In this document: one piece after another, positions 1 through 9,473 of the stretch
How the letters are laid out: each line of letters opens with the position of its first letter
How positions within the stretch are numbered: position 1 is the stretch's first letter
Source of the DNA: JABMNT01 sp048262255
GTDB taxonomy: Bacteria; Pseudomonadota; Alphaproteobacteria; Rhodospirillales; Casp-alpha2
Direction of reading: 5' to 3'
Assembly (NCBI GenBank): GCA_048262255.1
Contig: JBLXFH010000003.1
Coordinates: 434,001-498,000 of the forward strand
Length of the DNA stretch: 64,000 bases
Program-made: the position numbers and the translations under genes
Notes under the pieces: model-generated
What the model saw: only the letters and a program-made list of their open reading frames with translations
Databases searched by the model: none
What the model was told of the DNA's origin: nothing

Positions 1-353
1 GGCTTGCGCAACCGGTCTTCCGGCGCTGTCGCCGCCGTCTTACTCAGGCGTTTGGCGGTGTTCTTGGCGCTTCGCTCGGAAAGCAGGAAATGCGCGATGA
101 TAAAATGTCCTTTGTCGACAGCCACATCGGCGGCCGTTTTGCCTTCGCCATTTTTGGCGCCCAGATCTGCCCCGGCGGCAATGGCGCTTTTCACGGCATT
201 CATATCGTTGACCTGAACGGCTTGAAAAAGCTTTTGTGTCGGCGCGTTTTGCTGAGCGAGCACCGCTGTTGAAAAGACAAGACAACAGGCCAGCAAAAAC
301 GCTGGTAACGACAACATGAAACGTCGTTTCCACTTGCCTTGCGTCGGCACCAT
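1..353 (-). CDS. Exported ankyrin-repeat protein, N-terminal part (cut by window edge)
   Basis: The reading frame is open from an ATG at 353 to the left edge of the window with no stop, so only the first 117 residues are visible. The N-terminus is a typical signal peptide: basic start (GKWKRRF), a hydrophobic core (LSLPAFLLACCLVF) and a likely cleavage site after AVLA. From about residue 40 comes an ankyrin-like unit (LFQAVQVNDMNAVKSAIAAG followed by ADLGAKNGEGKTAADVA). A GAGG Shine-Dalgarno lies just upstream of the ATG. Ankyrin repeats bind proteins, so a periplasmic partner-binding role is likely, but no partner is evident. The start is well supported; the rest of the gene lies outside the window. 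Confidence 0.75.
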   Translation of the reverse strand, partial: MVPTQGKWKRRFMLSLPAFLLACCLVFSTAVLAQQNAPTQKLFQAVQVNDMNAVKSAIAAGADLGAKNGEGKTAADVAVDKGHFIIAHFLLSERSAKNTAKRLSKTAATAPEDRLRK

Positions 354-736
354 GGCTCCCTCGACTTGGTTTTGGTACGTGAGCCAATTCATCGCTCAGT
401 TTACGATTTTTGCGACGCTGGAGACAGTCCGCAAAAATTTCATCTTAAACAGATAGGCAATAAAACAAGATCATGCCGATTTTATGGCGAATTTAACAGA
501 AACCGCACACGCAAACGATGATGAAATTCGTTAATAAATTTTTTGATTTTTATTTAAAAACAGTAACTTATGTGTTTTTACTTCGCAAACGGCATTAACC
601 TCCCCTGAAAGCAGGGCACACCATTTACAAAACAGCCATACGCGATCCACCAGATCGGTAAAGCACACTTCTTTCTCAAATCGGAGTATCAATTCACTTT
701 CAAGGTGCGAATCGGACGAATCGTCATATGCTGTGT
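354..736. other. Gene-free spacer between the ankyrin gene and trmFO
   Basis: This 383-base stretch lies upstream of the ankyrin gene and downstream of trmFO, both on the minus strand. It is AT-rich in its middle part (about 520-580) and holds a short hairpin (CCCTG AAAG CAGGG, near 603-616). No open frame with a credible ribosome binding site is visible. It probably contains the promoter of the ankyrin gene and the trmFO 3' end. Confidence 0.5.
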
Positions 737-2095
737 CTAAACAGCAATTTCCTTCAACCATTCCCCCATATCGTGTTTTGCACGATCACTGACAACCTTT
801 TTCCGGTCACGACCGCGGGGCCTTTGCTTTTTCGGCAGACCATCCGTCTCCAGAGCTGGGAACAGACCAAAATTGACGTTCATCGGCTGGAACGTTTCCG
901 CGTTGGCCCCTCCGGTCAAATGTCCAAGGAGGGCGCCCATAGCCGTGGTTGGCGGCGGCGGCGGCAGTTCCTGCCCCAAACGCTCGGCGGCACAGAATTG
1001 CCCGACGATCAGACCGACGGCAGCGCTTTCCACATAACCTTCGCAACCTGTTATTTGCCCGGCGAACCGTAGGCGTGGCATGGCTTTCAGGCGCATGGTC
1101 GCATCGCAGAGTTTAGGACTATTGAGGAATGTGTTGCGATGCAATCCGCCCAGACGGGCAAACTCGGCGTTTTCAAGGCCCGGGATCATCCGAAAAACAC
1201 GTTTTTGTTCGCCGTACGTCAGCTTGGTCTGAAATCCGACCATGTTGTAGAGCGTACCCAGGGCATTGTCCTGACGCAACTGGACCACCCCGTGATTGCG
1301 CACATCCGGCGCATTCGGGTTGGTCAGGCCAACCGGCTTCAGAGGTCCGAATGCCAAAGTCTCCCGTCCACGTGACGCCATCACTTCAATCGGCAGGCAG
1401 CCCTCAAAATAGGGGGTGCTTTCTTCCCATTGCTTGAAATCGACTTTTTCGCCCTCAAGCAGGGCGTCGATCAGGGCATTGTATTGCGCGGTGGACAGGG
1501 CGCAATTGATGTAATCGGAGCCGTCGCCTTTATCATAACGCGACTGCATCCAGGCTTTAGAAAAATCAATCGACTCCTTGTAGACAATAGGCGCAATGGC
1601 ATCAAAAAAAGCTAGCGATTCCTCACCCGTCAAGGCGGCAATAGCCTGTGACAGATCGGGCGACGTCAGTGGACCGGTCGCGATAATGACACTGTCCCAA
1701 TCCTCCGGTGGCATGCCAGTCACTTCCTCGCGCTGAATGGTGATCAGGGGATGCGATTCGAGGCGTAGGCTGACCTCGGCGCTGAACCCGTCGCGGTCGA
1801 CGGCAAGAGCCGATCCGGCGGGGACTTTATGCGCATCCGCCGCCGACAAAATCAGGGAATCACAACGCCGCATCTCGTCATGCAACAAACCAACGGCATT
1901 GTACTCGTGATCATCCGATCGCAGGGAATTTGAGCACACCAGTTCCGCCAGATTTTCCGTATGGTGGGCATCGGTTTTCCGCACTGGACGCATTTCGTGA
2001 ATAACCACCGGCACCCCACGCCGGGCGATTTGCCAGGCGGCCTCCGAACCGGCAAGGCCGCCGCCAATCACATGAACCGGATCAAGTGTTTTCAT
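737..2095 (-). CDS. trmFO: Methylenetetrahydrofolate-tRNA-(uracil-5-)-methyltransferase TrmFO
   Basis: TrmFO is the folate- and FAD-dependent enzyme that makes 5-methyluridine at position 54 of tRNA in the cytoplasm. The N-terminus has the FAD-binding dinucleotide fold (VHVIGGGLAGSEAAWQIA, about residues 6-23). Family signatures follow (ENLAELVCSNSLRSD, the MASRGRETLAFGPLKPVGL block, and GQITGCEGYVESAAVGL near the C-terminus). At 452 residues the length is normal. Three ATG codons stand in a row at 2093-2101; the third (2095) is chosen because AGGA then lies at a 7-base spacing and the protein starts MKTLDPVHV as in relatives. The gene stands alone, divergent from the pentapeptide-repeat gene. 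Confidence 0.95.
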   Translation of the reverse strand: MKTLDPVHVIGGGLAGSEAAWQIARRGVPVVIHEMRPVRKTDAHHTENLAELVCSNSLRSDDHEYNAVGLLHDEMRRCDSLILSAADAHKVPAGSALAVDRDGFSAEVSLRLESHPLITIQREEVTGMPPEDWDSVIIATGPLTSPDLSQAIAALTGEESLAFFDAIAPIVYKESIDFSKAWMQSRYDKGDGSDYINCALSTAQYNALIDALLEGEKVDFKQWEESTPYFEGCLPIEVMASRGRETLAFGPLKPVGLTNPNAPDVRNHGVVQLRQDNALGTLYNMVGFQTKLTYGEQKRVFRMIPGLENAEFARLGGLHRNTFLNSPKLCDATMRLKAMPRLRFAGQITGCEGYVESAAVGLIVGQFCAAERLGQELPPPPPTTAMGALLGHLTGGANAETFQPMNVNFGLFPALETDGLPKKQRPRGRDRKKVVSDRAKHDMGEWLKEIAV

Positions 2096-2246
2096 CATCA
2101 TTTCCTGCAAAAAAAATCCAACGCGAGCGGCAACATAGTGATGGCCGTTACATCTCACAATGCAAAAGACGCATATAAGTAGTCATTGTATGAGGTCGAA
2201 ACTATGCCTATTTTCCAAAAACACATGCAGAACACTGGGATTACGC

Positions 2247-3617
2247 ATGACTGCACTTGATAAATTTGAAGCCGATAGCATCTGGACAAAGATTTCACAG
2301 CAGGAGCTTGATGAAATTTTGAGTTTACACACGGCGTTCGTCAACGGCGAACGCGGTGGACACAGGGCAAAACTCGGTATGCACGATCTGTCCTATCTGG
2401 ATTTTTCAGGACAAAACCTGTCACGTATCGATATGGTTGGCTCCTTGCTGTGTCATTGTGATTTCAAGGATTCCAATTTATCCGACGCCAACCTGTTTGC
2501 TGCGGACTTGCGGTTTGCAACCATGGAACGGGCTGTTCTTGACCGCGCTGATTTGCGCGGCACCTGCATGGCCGGGGCAAATCTATGCGACGTTTCCCTG
2601 ATCGATGGCGATTTGCGCGATGGTATTTTATTGAAATCAGCGTCGAAAGGCGGCGATTTGATGCCCATCAACCATGACGATGCCAGTGCCGGACTGGAAA
2701 AAGCCGTCATGAAACGCGCCAACATGACCAATGTCAAAGTCTCCGATTCTGTAATTGTGCAAACAGATATGACGGACTGCAACTTGCGCAACGCGAAGTT
2801 CGTGCGGGCCAACCTGTCTTTATCAAACCTGACGGGATGTAATCTGGAAGGCGCCGATTTTACGGATGCCGTTTTAAGTGGCGCGATTTTTCATGGCGCG
2901 ATTTTCTCCAACACCATTCTGGACAATGCCGATTTGTCTGGCGCCGATTTGATCGGCGCCATCTTTGACAGCGTTGACCTGACCAAAGCCCGGCTGGGTG
3001 ATGCCAAAATGCCAAAGGGTATTGATCAACTGGATCAGTCCATTCAGGAAATACTCATGCAGCATCGGGATTGGGTGATGAGCAATGGAAAAAGCGGAAA
3101 GCGGGCGGTGTTTGCATCCATGGATCTGGCCAATATCGATCTGAAAGGTGCGAATTTGTCGGCGGCGGATATGTCCTATTGCATTTTGAAAGGAGCCAAA
3201 ATGCAGAAGACCGAACTGCTGATGGCCGACCTGTCTTTTGCCGATTTGCGGGGTGCTGTGCTGTCGCGCGCTGACCTCCGCGGTGCCAAGTTTAAACGCG
3301 CCAATCTGACCCACGCCAATCTGGTCGGCGCGGTGTTTAGCGAGGTTAATGTATCGAACCGGGCTGGCGGCGGCGAATGGCGGGCCAGCCTTGAGCGGGC
3401 GATTTTGAAAAGCGCCATCCTGAACGGCGCTGTCCTCAGGAATGCCGACCTTGAAGCCGTCGACTTTTCCAATGCCGACCTGCGCGATGTCGATTTTTCA
3501 GGCTCTGTAATGACCGATTCCAACTTCACAGGTGCCGACACCCGTGGCGCCAATTTTCACAACACAGACACCCGCGGCTGTATTGGCCTGATCAAGGACG
3601 ATATCGAAACACTGTAA
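2247..3617 (+). CDS. Pentapeptide-repeat protein
   Basis: A 456-residue protein largely built of A(D/N)LXX pentapeptides (for example ANLFAADLRFA, ADLRGTCMAGANL, ANLTHANLVGA), arranged in two blocks separated by a linker at about residues 255-290 (DQLDQSIQEILMQHRDWVMS). Such repeats fold as a right-handed quadrilateral beta-helix. Some members protect gyrase from quinolones, but those are shorter and the family is functionally diverse, so no specific role is assigned. The start at 2247 (MTALDKFEAD) is preferred over an upstream in-frame ATG at 2160 because GGGA lies 6 bases before it. No signal peptide is visible, so it is probably cytoplasmic. It is divergent from trmFO. Confidence 0.85.
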   Translation: MTALDKFEADSIWTKISQQELDEILSLHTAFVNGERGGHRAKLGMHDLSYLDFSGQNLSRIDMVGSLLCHCDFKDSNLSDANLFAADLRFATMERAVLDRADLRGTCMAGANLCDVSLIDGDLRDGILLKSASKGGDLMPINHDDASAGLEKAVMKRANMTNVKVSDSVIVQTDMTDCNLRNAKFVRANLSLSNLTGCNLEGADFTDAVLSGAIFHGAIFSNTILDNADLSGADLIGAIFDSVDLTKARLGDAKMPKGIDQLDQSIQEILMQHRDWVMSNGKSGKRAVFASMDLANIDLKGANLSAADMSYCILKGAKMQKTELLMADLSFADLRGAVLSRADLRGAKFKRANLTHANLVGAVFSEVNVSNRAGGGEWRASLERAILKSAILNGAVLRNADLEAVDFSNADLRDVDFSGSVMTDSNFTGADTRGANFHNTDTRGCIGLIKDDIETL

Positions 3618-3685
3618 AATCTCAATTGGTTCAAGTACCTTGATGCCGGGCCGTCTTTCGGGTTATTGGAGACATCGAAGCGCTG

Positions 3686-4549
3686 ATGCGCCATATCCAA
3701 CGTGACACGACGGGTTCTCTGATGACGGCACATATTCCGCTCACCGAAATGGCGCAGCGAATTCCAGACGGGGCTTTTATCGCCATTCCGCCCGAATACA
3801 GCTTTGTCCCTATGGAACTGGTTCGCGGCCTGATTAGGCGACGGATCACAGGATTGCGCGTTTTATGTGTGCCTATTGGCGGTATGGCCGTCGATATGTT
3901 GATCGGGGCGGGCTGCGTCTCGGAAGTGGAGGCGGCTGCCGTCAGCCTTGGCGAAAGCGGTCCGGCGCCACAGTTTACGCAAGCCGTCGTCAAACGAACC
4001 ATCAAGATGACCGATTCCACCTGTCCGGCCCTGCATACAGGATTGCAGGCAACGGAAAAGGGCGTTCCCTTCATGCCACTTGGTGGCATTATCGGCTCCG
4101 ATCTTGTCGCCCATCGCAACGATTGGCGGGTCGTTGAGGACCCATTGGGCAACGGCAATGGACCCATCCTGCTGATACCAGCCCTGCAACCCGACATTAC
4201 GGTTTTTCACAGCCCCTTGGCCGACCGCAAGGGTAACGTCTGGGTTGGCCGGCGGCGCGAACTGGTCACCATGGCGCATGCCGCCCGGCAGACGCTGGTC
4301 ACCGTTGAGCGCGTCACCGATCAGGATCTGCTGGCCGACGAGAAAACAGCGGCGGGAACCTTGCCAGCACTTTATGTCAGCGCCATCTCCGAAGCCCCGG
4401 ATGGCGCTAAGCCTCTGGGGTTAACTGATTGTTATACACGTAACGAGGCAGCCATTTCCGACTATGCCAGTCTCGCCAAAACGGAGCAGGGCTTCCAGAA
4501 ATACCTGGACCAGTTCATAGACCCCGTCCCGGAACTGGCAACCCCATGA
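3686..4549 (+). CDS. CoA-transferase family protein, subunit A
   Basis: This 287-residue protein resembles the alpha subunit of glutaconate-type CoA-transferases. The family pattern is seen in the N-terminal segment (IPDGAFIAIP ... PMELVRGLIRR) and in the block GVPFMPLGGIIGSDLV (about residues 133-148). Its stop overlaps the start of the beta-like subunit by four bases (ATGA at 4546), so the two are translationally coupled and form a heteromeric enzyme. The substrate is unknown. Relatives include IpdA, which with IpdB opens the last steroid ring CoA ester. An alternative start is ATG 3722; neither candidate has a strong ribosome binding site. Confidence 0.75.
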   Translation: MRHIQRDTTGSLMTAHIPLTEMAQRIPDGAFIAIPPEYSFVPMELVRGLIRRRITGLRVLCVPIGGMAVDMLIGAGCVSEVEAAAVSLGESGPAPQFTQAVVKRTIKMTDSTCPALHTGLQATEKGVPFMPLGGIIGSDLVAHRNDWRVVEDPLGNGNGPILLIPALQPDITVFHSPLADRKGNVWVGRRRELVTMAHAARQTLVTVERVTDQDLLADEKTAAGTLPALYVSAISEAPDGAKPLGLTDCYTRNEAAISDYASLAKTEQGFQKYLDQFIDPVPELATP

Positions 4550-5289
4550 GCTACAAGCCGGAAGAACTGCTGATTTCCGTCCTTACAGGGCTCCTCAGCC
4601 AGCCGTATATTGGTCACGTTGCCGTTGGGGCGGCTTCACCGATCCCCGGCGCAGCCGCCTTACTTGCCCAGAAAGCGGGCGGCGGTAATCTGGACGTGAC
4701 AATCATCCACGGCAACGCCAACAACGCCTTCACCGACGGTGGGCGGGAGCTTTTCGATTGCGCCGGGCAGGGACGCATTGATGCATTTTTTCTGGGCGGC
4801 GTACAAATTGATGGTCAAGCCAATATCAATCTGGTCGGTACCGGCGCCTATCCGGATCTGGAGCGCCGCTTTCCCGGATCCTTCGGGTCCGCCTATATGT
4901 ATTTCACGGTGCCCAACGTCATCCTGTTCCGACCCGAACATTCGCGCCGCGTGTTCGTCGAAAAAGTCGATTTCATCAGCGCGCCCGGCATCAGCCCTCC
5001 CAATGTTCATCGGACAGGCGGGCCGAAAGCCTTGCTGACCGAGTTGTGTTTGATGTCTTTCGATGCCGGAAAAGGCCGGTTTTGCCTCGAAAGCGTGCAT
5101 CCGGGACACAGCCTCGAAGAAATCCAGGATCAGACCGGTTTTGATTTTGAGATTCCCGACCACGTTCCCACAACGGCACAGCCGTCAATAGAGCAACTCG
5201 AAATGCTCCGGACGTCCATTGCGCCGGAAATCGCAAAAACATATCCGTCCTTCGCAGAGCGTATTTTCGGGGTTACAGATCAAGACTGA
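4546..5289 (+). CDS. CoA-transferase family protein, subunit B
   Basis: A 247-residue partner of the preceding gene, in the beta-subunit family of glutaconate-type CoA-transferases and IpdB. Recognisable parts are the N-terminal SVLTGLLSQPYIGHVAVGAASPIPGAAALLA and the central DAFFLGGVQIDGQANINLVGTG, which carries the family glycines. At the position where true transferases carry the CoA-accepting glutamate, no ENG or EGG motif is seen, only GAASPIPG. This may point to an IpdAB-like hydrolase rather than a transferase; that is inference and needs an alignment. Start: ATGA overlap with the upstream stop. Confidence 0.75.
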   Translation: MSYKPEELLISVLTGLLSQPYIGHVAVGAASPIPGAAALLAQKAGGGNLDVTIIHGNANNAFTDGGRELFDCAGQGRIDAFFLGGVQIDGQANINLVGTGAYPDLERRFPGSFGSAYMYFTVPNVILFRPEHSRRVFVEKVDFISAPGISPPNVHRTGGPKALLTELCLMSFDAGKGRFCLESVHPGHSLEEIQDQTGFDFEIPDHVPTTAQPSIEQLEMLRTSIAPEIAKTYPSFAERIFGVTDQD

Positions 5290-5569
5290 CTGGCCGCTTA
5301 ACGTGCCTACACGTTCAGATCATCTAGCTGTTCACATCCTGTCACATTTATGTCTAAGGGCCTGTTTGTGCTCTCTATACAGACATACAATCGTATGGTA
5401 ATATTGGGCTATTAATAACATAAAAGCTGACGCTAAAGATCAATATCCCTTTTAACAGTTCTATATAGGGAATTTTGCGTTGGCTGAGTACCTTTTCTCA
5501 ATAATCTCAGGCTGTCGATTTTACGTGCTCTGTTCCGTTTTTAAATCTATTCAAGAGATCTGATTCCAA

Positions 5570-6943
5570 ATGGAAATTCTCATTCAGCAAAAAAGGGCCA
5601 TCATTGCTCTGTTTATTGTATGTGGACTTACCATTGCAATGGCCTGTGGCTTGTTCATCAATTCGACAGCGAACAAAGTGACTTCGGCTCAAGCCGAACG
5701 CACGTCCACGGCCTGGGCAAAATATCTGGGGGCGCAGTTTGACAGGATTGAAAGCATTGCTGAAGGTGCGGACCTGACATTTGCCGAACAGGATTTCCTG
5801 GCAGGAGCACGGAAATTTGGAAATATTTTTCGGTTCAAGCTTTTCGACCGGCAAGGAAAACTGCGGCTGGTATCGGACGATTTGCTTACGAGCCAAGTAA
5901 ACACACCAGCGCCGGACCCACACAGCTGGAAAGTACAGCAGGTAGTCCGGACGAACGTCCCGCTTACGGAACTGCAGGACGGAACACAAAAGGCGGACAG
6001 GCCCGACTACTACGCCGAGACGTATGTCCCGGTCCAGCGGAATGGAAAAACAGTTGCCGTCGTCGAAGTCTATCTTGATACAACAGAGCAGGCGAAAGCC
6101 ATCTATTCCGATTTTACGCGTTTCGGAGTACTCGTCGCCGGAATACTACTGCTTGGATTTTCCTTCCCTGGTTTTATCCTCATTTACATGCTGCGCATCA
6201 TGCGCCAGCAGAATGAAAAACTGAAAATAGCCGAAGAGACCAAATCGACATTTCTCGCCCATATGAGTCACGAATTGAGAACACCACTGAATTCGATCAT
6301 CGGGTTCTCGCAAATGCTGACCACGGAACAGTTCGGGACCCTCGGCAGCCCAAAATACAACCAGTACGCCCAGCATATCCATGATTCGGGAGCTCACCTC
6401 CTGACCCTCATCAATGATGTTCTTGACCTATCGAAACTGGAAGCCGGAGAGACAACTCTAAACGATAGTGACGTGAATATTCGTGAAACACTTGATGATG
6501 TTCTGGCCTCCCTTGCGCATCAGGCCGACACGCAAAACATTCACTTTTCTCTGGAAAGCAACAACCCAAAGCTGGTTATCCGAGCGGATCGCCGATTGTG
6601 TAAACAGGTTTTTCTCAATCTACTGAGCAACGCCATCAAATTTTCAGATCCCGGAGAGCGGGTCATTATCAATTTCGGACTCAATGAAAACAGGCAAATT
6701 TTCATCAGTATAGAAAACACAGGCAGAGGAATTGCCCCAGAGGACCTAAAGCGTGTACTCCAGCCCTTTGGACAGGCAGCAAGCAGCACGGAAACCAGCC
6801 AAGAAGGTACGGGCCTTGGCCTGCCTCTGAGCAAGGGGTTTATGGAAAAGCATGGGGGCGATTTGAATATCGAGAGCGAACCTGGCAAAAAAACCACTGT
6901 CAGAATTTCGTTCCCTCCAGAGCGGCTGGTTTACGTCTCCTGA
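5570..6943 (+). CDS. Membrane sensor histidine kinase
   Basis: A 457-residue two-component sensor kinase. It has one membrane segment at about residues 9-30, a periplasmic sensing region to about 183, and a second membrane segment at about 185-207. The HisKA domain holds the phosphorylatable His234 (LAHMSHELRTPLNSIIGF), followed by the ATPase domain with the N box (NLLSNAIKFSDPG), the G boxes and the closing GTGLGLPLSKGFMEKHGG. No HAMP or PAS domain is obvious between the second membrane segment and the H box. No response regulator gene lies next to it; the next gene is another kinase on the same strand after a 160-base gap. The signal sensed is unknown. Confidence 0.88.
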   Translation: MEILIQQKRAIIALFIVCGLTIAMACGLFINSTANKVTSAQAERTSTAWAKYLGAQFDRIESIAEGADLTFAEQDFLAGARKFGNIFRFKLFDRQGKLRLVSDDLLTSQVNTPAPDPHSWKVQQVVRTNVPLTELQDGTQKADRPDYYAETYVPVQRNGKTVAVVEVYLDTTEQAKAIYSDFTRFGVLVAGILLLGFSFPGFILIYMLRIMRQQNEKLKIAEETKSTFLAHMSHELRTPLNSIIGFSQMLTTEQFGTLGSPKYNQYAQHIHDSGAHLLTLINDVLDLSKLEAGETTLNDSDVNIRETLDDVLASLAHQADTQNIHFSLESNNPKLVIRADRRLCKQVFLNLLSNAIKFSDPGERVIINFGLNENRQIFISIENTGRGIAPEDLKRVLQPFGQAASSTETSQEGTGLGLPLSKGFMEKHGGDLNIESEPGKKTTVRISFPPERLVYVS

Positions 6944-7103
6944 CAGAGATGGTTTTTGCCAGGCCCGAACATTGCCAGTCATCGATGGTATCAGTTCCCG
7001 ATCCCGTATATTCCTAGATGCGATTCGCTCGCAATACCTTGTGTTCCCCAAACGGAACAGATAAACCTCATAATCAGAAATCCTGAACAACTAGGAAGCT
7101 GTA

Positions 7104-8873
7104 ATGCCTTGGTGGAAAAATCCGGATTCGGTTCGCAGACCGCTGATTATTGTGATTGCCTTGATACTGGTCTCTGGTTTTCTGCTGACATCCGGTCTTA
7201 GCTATCAGGTGTCCAAGAACAGCCTGCGTCAGGCGCTTATCAACAACGAATTGCCTTTGACAAGCGACAGTATCTATTCGGAAATTCAGCGTGATCTGCT
7301 GCAACCTGTTTTTGTTTCGTCCTTGATGGCCCATGACGTGTTTGTCAGGGACTGGCTACTTGATGGCGAAAAGGATACCGGACGGATCACAAGGTATCTG
7401 GAAGAAATCCGACGCAAATATGGATTATTCACAAGCTTCCTTGTTTCAGAAAAGACACGCAATTATTACCACTTCAACGGTGTAGCCCAGATCATTTCGA
7501 AAGATGACCCCAATGATATTTGGTATTTTCGGGTGCGTGAAATGGACGAACCCTATGAACTGAATGTCGATTTCAATCAGGCTCAGAACAACGCCATGAC
7601 CATTTTCATCAATTACAAAATATACGGTTATGACAAAAAATTCCTGGCCGTCGTTGGTGTTGGGCTGGAACTGGATTCCGTTGCTAATATCATTGATCGC
7701 TACCGACAACGCTTCGGGCGTAACATCTATTTCATAAACGAAAAAGGCGACTTCACCATCCGTTCCGACGGCGCCGTTATCACCGAAGACAATATTTACA
7801 CAGCCCCGGATCTCACCAAATATGCCGACGCCATCATGTCCAAAGACCAGGGGTCGTTCGAATATAACCGCGACGGAGAAGCCATTCTGTTGAACACCCG
7901 TTTCATACCGGAGCTCAACTGGCATGTCATGGTCGAGCAACGGGTATCGGAAGCTCTTGGCCCGCTCCGTCAGGGTCTCATCAGCAACACACTGGTTGGT
8001 TTAGCAGTCATTGTCCTGACTATTCTATTGATCATTTATGTGATCAATGTCTTTCATTCGCGTTTGGAATCGATGCTGTCGGAAGCAAAATCGGCACATG
8101 ACCAGATGAAGGACCAGGCCAGCGAAATGGCGACGCTCGCCAAGAATGAAGCCACGCTCGCCAAGCAGTTAAAATATGAAATGAATGTGAAAGACCGGTT
8201 CTTTTCCGTCATCGCCCATGACCTGAAGAGTCCTTTTACGGCGTTGCTCGGCATGACCCGACTGATGTCGCAGGACACAGACTCACTGAGCAAGGACAAG
8301 CTTGTCGATTATGCCCGCGACGTCAATATTGCCGGTGAACGGGTGTTTGATCTGTTGGAAAATCTGCTTGAATGGTCTCGCCTTCAGATGAGCGGGGTCA
8401 AGCTTTCCCCTCAGATGATCTCCCTGCAGGAAATCACGCAGGACAGCCTGGATTTATTGGCGCCGATGGCGCAAGCGAAAGAGATCAAGTTGAGCAGTGA
8501 AGTCCGGAGCTCCATTGCCTTCGCGGACCGGGACATGGTGCAGTCGGTGATCCGAAATCTGATTTCCAACGCCCTGAAATTCACACCTGTTGGCGGCACC
8601 GTTCAGGTTCTCGCGCAAAAAACAGCAAATGCGGTCCAGATCACAGTTACGGATACCGGCGTTGGTCTTTCAAAAGCACAGGCCGCCAGTCTGTTTTCTC
8701 TCGACCAGACATCAACGACAACCGGAACGGCCGGAGAGATGGGAACAGGCCTCGGGTTGCCCCTGAGCAAGGACATGATTGAGCGCAACGGAGGCACTAT
8801 CTGGGTTGAAAGTATACCCGGCGAAGGCTCACAGTTTCACTTTACCCTGCCCATCGCGCCGGAAACCCGATAA
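7104..8873 (+). CDS. Membrane sensor histidine kinase with a large periplasmic sensor domain
   Basis: A 589-residue kinase. The first membrane segment is at about residues 13-33. A roughly 260-residue periplasmic region follows, whose pattern (ending in an NWHVMVEQ-type strand before the membrane) suggests a double-Cache ligand-binding domain. The second membrane segment is at about 295-318. A coiled linker (about 325-360) leads to HisKA with His372 (FFSVIAHDLKSPFTALLG) and a complete ATPase domain (NLISNALKFTPVGG, DTGVGLS, MGTGLGLPLSKDMIERNGG). The family is established; the ligand is not. It is the second of two adjacent kinases with no partner receiver gene in the window. It ends 29 bases before the convergent cytochrome gene. 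Confidence 0.88.
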   Translation: MPWWKNPDSVRRPLIIVIALILVSGFLLTSGLSYQVSKNSLRQALINNELPLTSDSIYSEIQRDLLQPVFVSSLMAHDVFVRDWLLDGEKDTGRITRYLEEIRRKYGLFTSFLVSEKTRNYYHFNGVAQIISKDDPNDIWYFRVREMDEPYELNVDFNQAQNNAMTIFINYKIYGYDKKFLAVVGVGLELDSVANIIDRYRQRFGRNIYFINEKGDFTIRSDGAVITEDNIYTAPDLTKYADAIMSKDQGSFEYNRDGEAILLNTRFIPELNWHVMVEQRVSEALGPLRQGLISNTLVGLAVIVLTILLIIYVINVFHSRLESMLSEAKSAHDQMKDQASEMATLAKNEATLAKQLKYEMNVKDRFFSVIAHDLKSPFTALLGMTRLMSQDTDSLSKDKLVDYARDVNIAGERVFDLLENLLEWSRLQMSGVKLSPQMISLQEITQDSLDLLAPMAQAKEIKLSSEVRSSIAFADRDMVQSVIRNLISNALKFTPVGGTVQVLAQKTANAVQITVTDTGVGLSKAQAASLFSLDQTSTTTGTAGEMGTGLGLPLSKDMIERNGGTIWVESIPGEGSQFHFTLPIAPETR

Positions 8874-8902
8874 GCGTCCTGCTGTCGTGTTCTCCAGAGC
8901 GT

Positions 8903-9442
8903 TTATTGCCGGTTTTGTCGGGCCTGACGCATCTGGATGTCCTCGGGCCAACGGCTCTTGATATAGGCCAGAACGGCCCAGATATCGTTGTCGTTCAAAA
9001 TCTCGCCAAAACCCGGCATGCCGCTTTTCATGCCTTCCGGCATTAAAGCCTGACCGCCATTTTTTGTATAATCGAATAACAATTGATCGCTGTGATGCCA
9101 GGTATGGCCGCTGGCGTCATGTGGCGGCGCGGGCAGGGTGCCGTCGGCCTTGCGGGTTTTCCAGTTGGGCTGGCCCTGTAAGCGGTCGCCGTGGCATTCC
9201 GCACATTGGGCGTTGTAGACTTGCGATCCAAATTCTAAGAGTTTCGGGTCGCTGGCGTCCGCCGATGTCACATCCAGAGGATCGCGCAAAGCACCTTTGA
9301 TGACGCGACCAACGGATTCAAAAAAAGCGTTTTTCGGATATTCGATTTCCGGATTAAGATGCTGGCGCAGGACATTGCCGCCACCAACCGCCATCAGACA
9401 CAGAACGATAAAGGCGAGGAGGGCGGGAAGTCTTTTTCGCAT
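8903..9442 (-). CDS. Class I c-type cytochrome, membrane-anchored or exported
   Basis: A 179-residue protein with an N-terminal hydrophobic segment (about residues 6-22) that acts as signal peptide or anchor. It has a single haem-attachment motif CAECH (Cys80, Cys83, His84). A methionine-rich segment (MPEGMKSGMPGFGE) supplies the likely axial ligand, and the family end pattern DNDIWAVLAYIKSRWP follows. It should carry electrons in the periplasm; the partner oxidase or dehydrogenase is not in the window. Downstream on the same strand nothing follows before the convergent kinase gene. The start matches the signal peptide. Confidence 0.85.
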   Translation of the reverse strand: MRKRLPALLAFIVLCLMAVGGGNVLRQHLNPEIEYPKNAFFESVGRVIKGALRDPLDVTSADASDPKLLEFGSQVYNAQCAECHGDRLQGQPNWKTRKADGTLPAPPHDASGHTWHHSDQLLFDYTKNGGQALMPEGMKSGMPGFGEILNDNDIWAVLAYIKSRWPEDIQMRQARQNRQ

Positions 9443-9473
9443 CGTAGTTTTCGTGGTTTTCCCGCTTTTCCTG

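Noticed and set aside
5314..5334. Two GTTC motifs near 5.3 kb as a LexA box
   Set aside because: The spacing is 13 bases, not 7.
5350..5415. A 21-codon frame (MSKGLFVLSIQT...) in the spacer before the first histidine kinase
   Set aside because: No Shine-Dalgarno and no other support.
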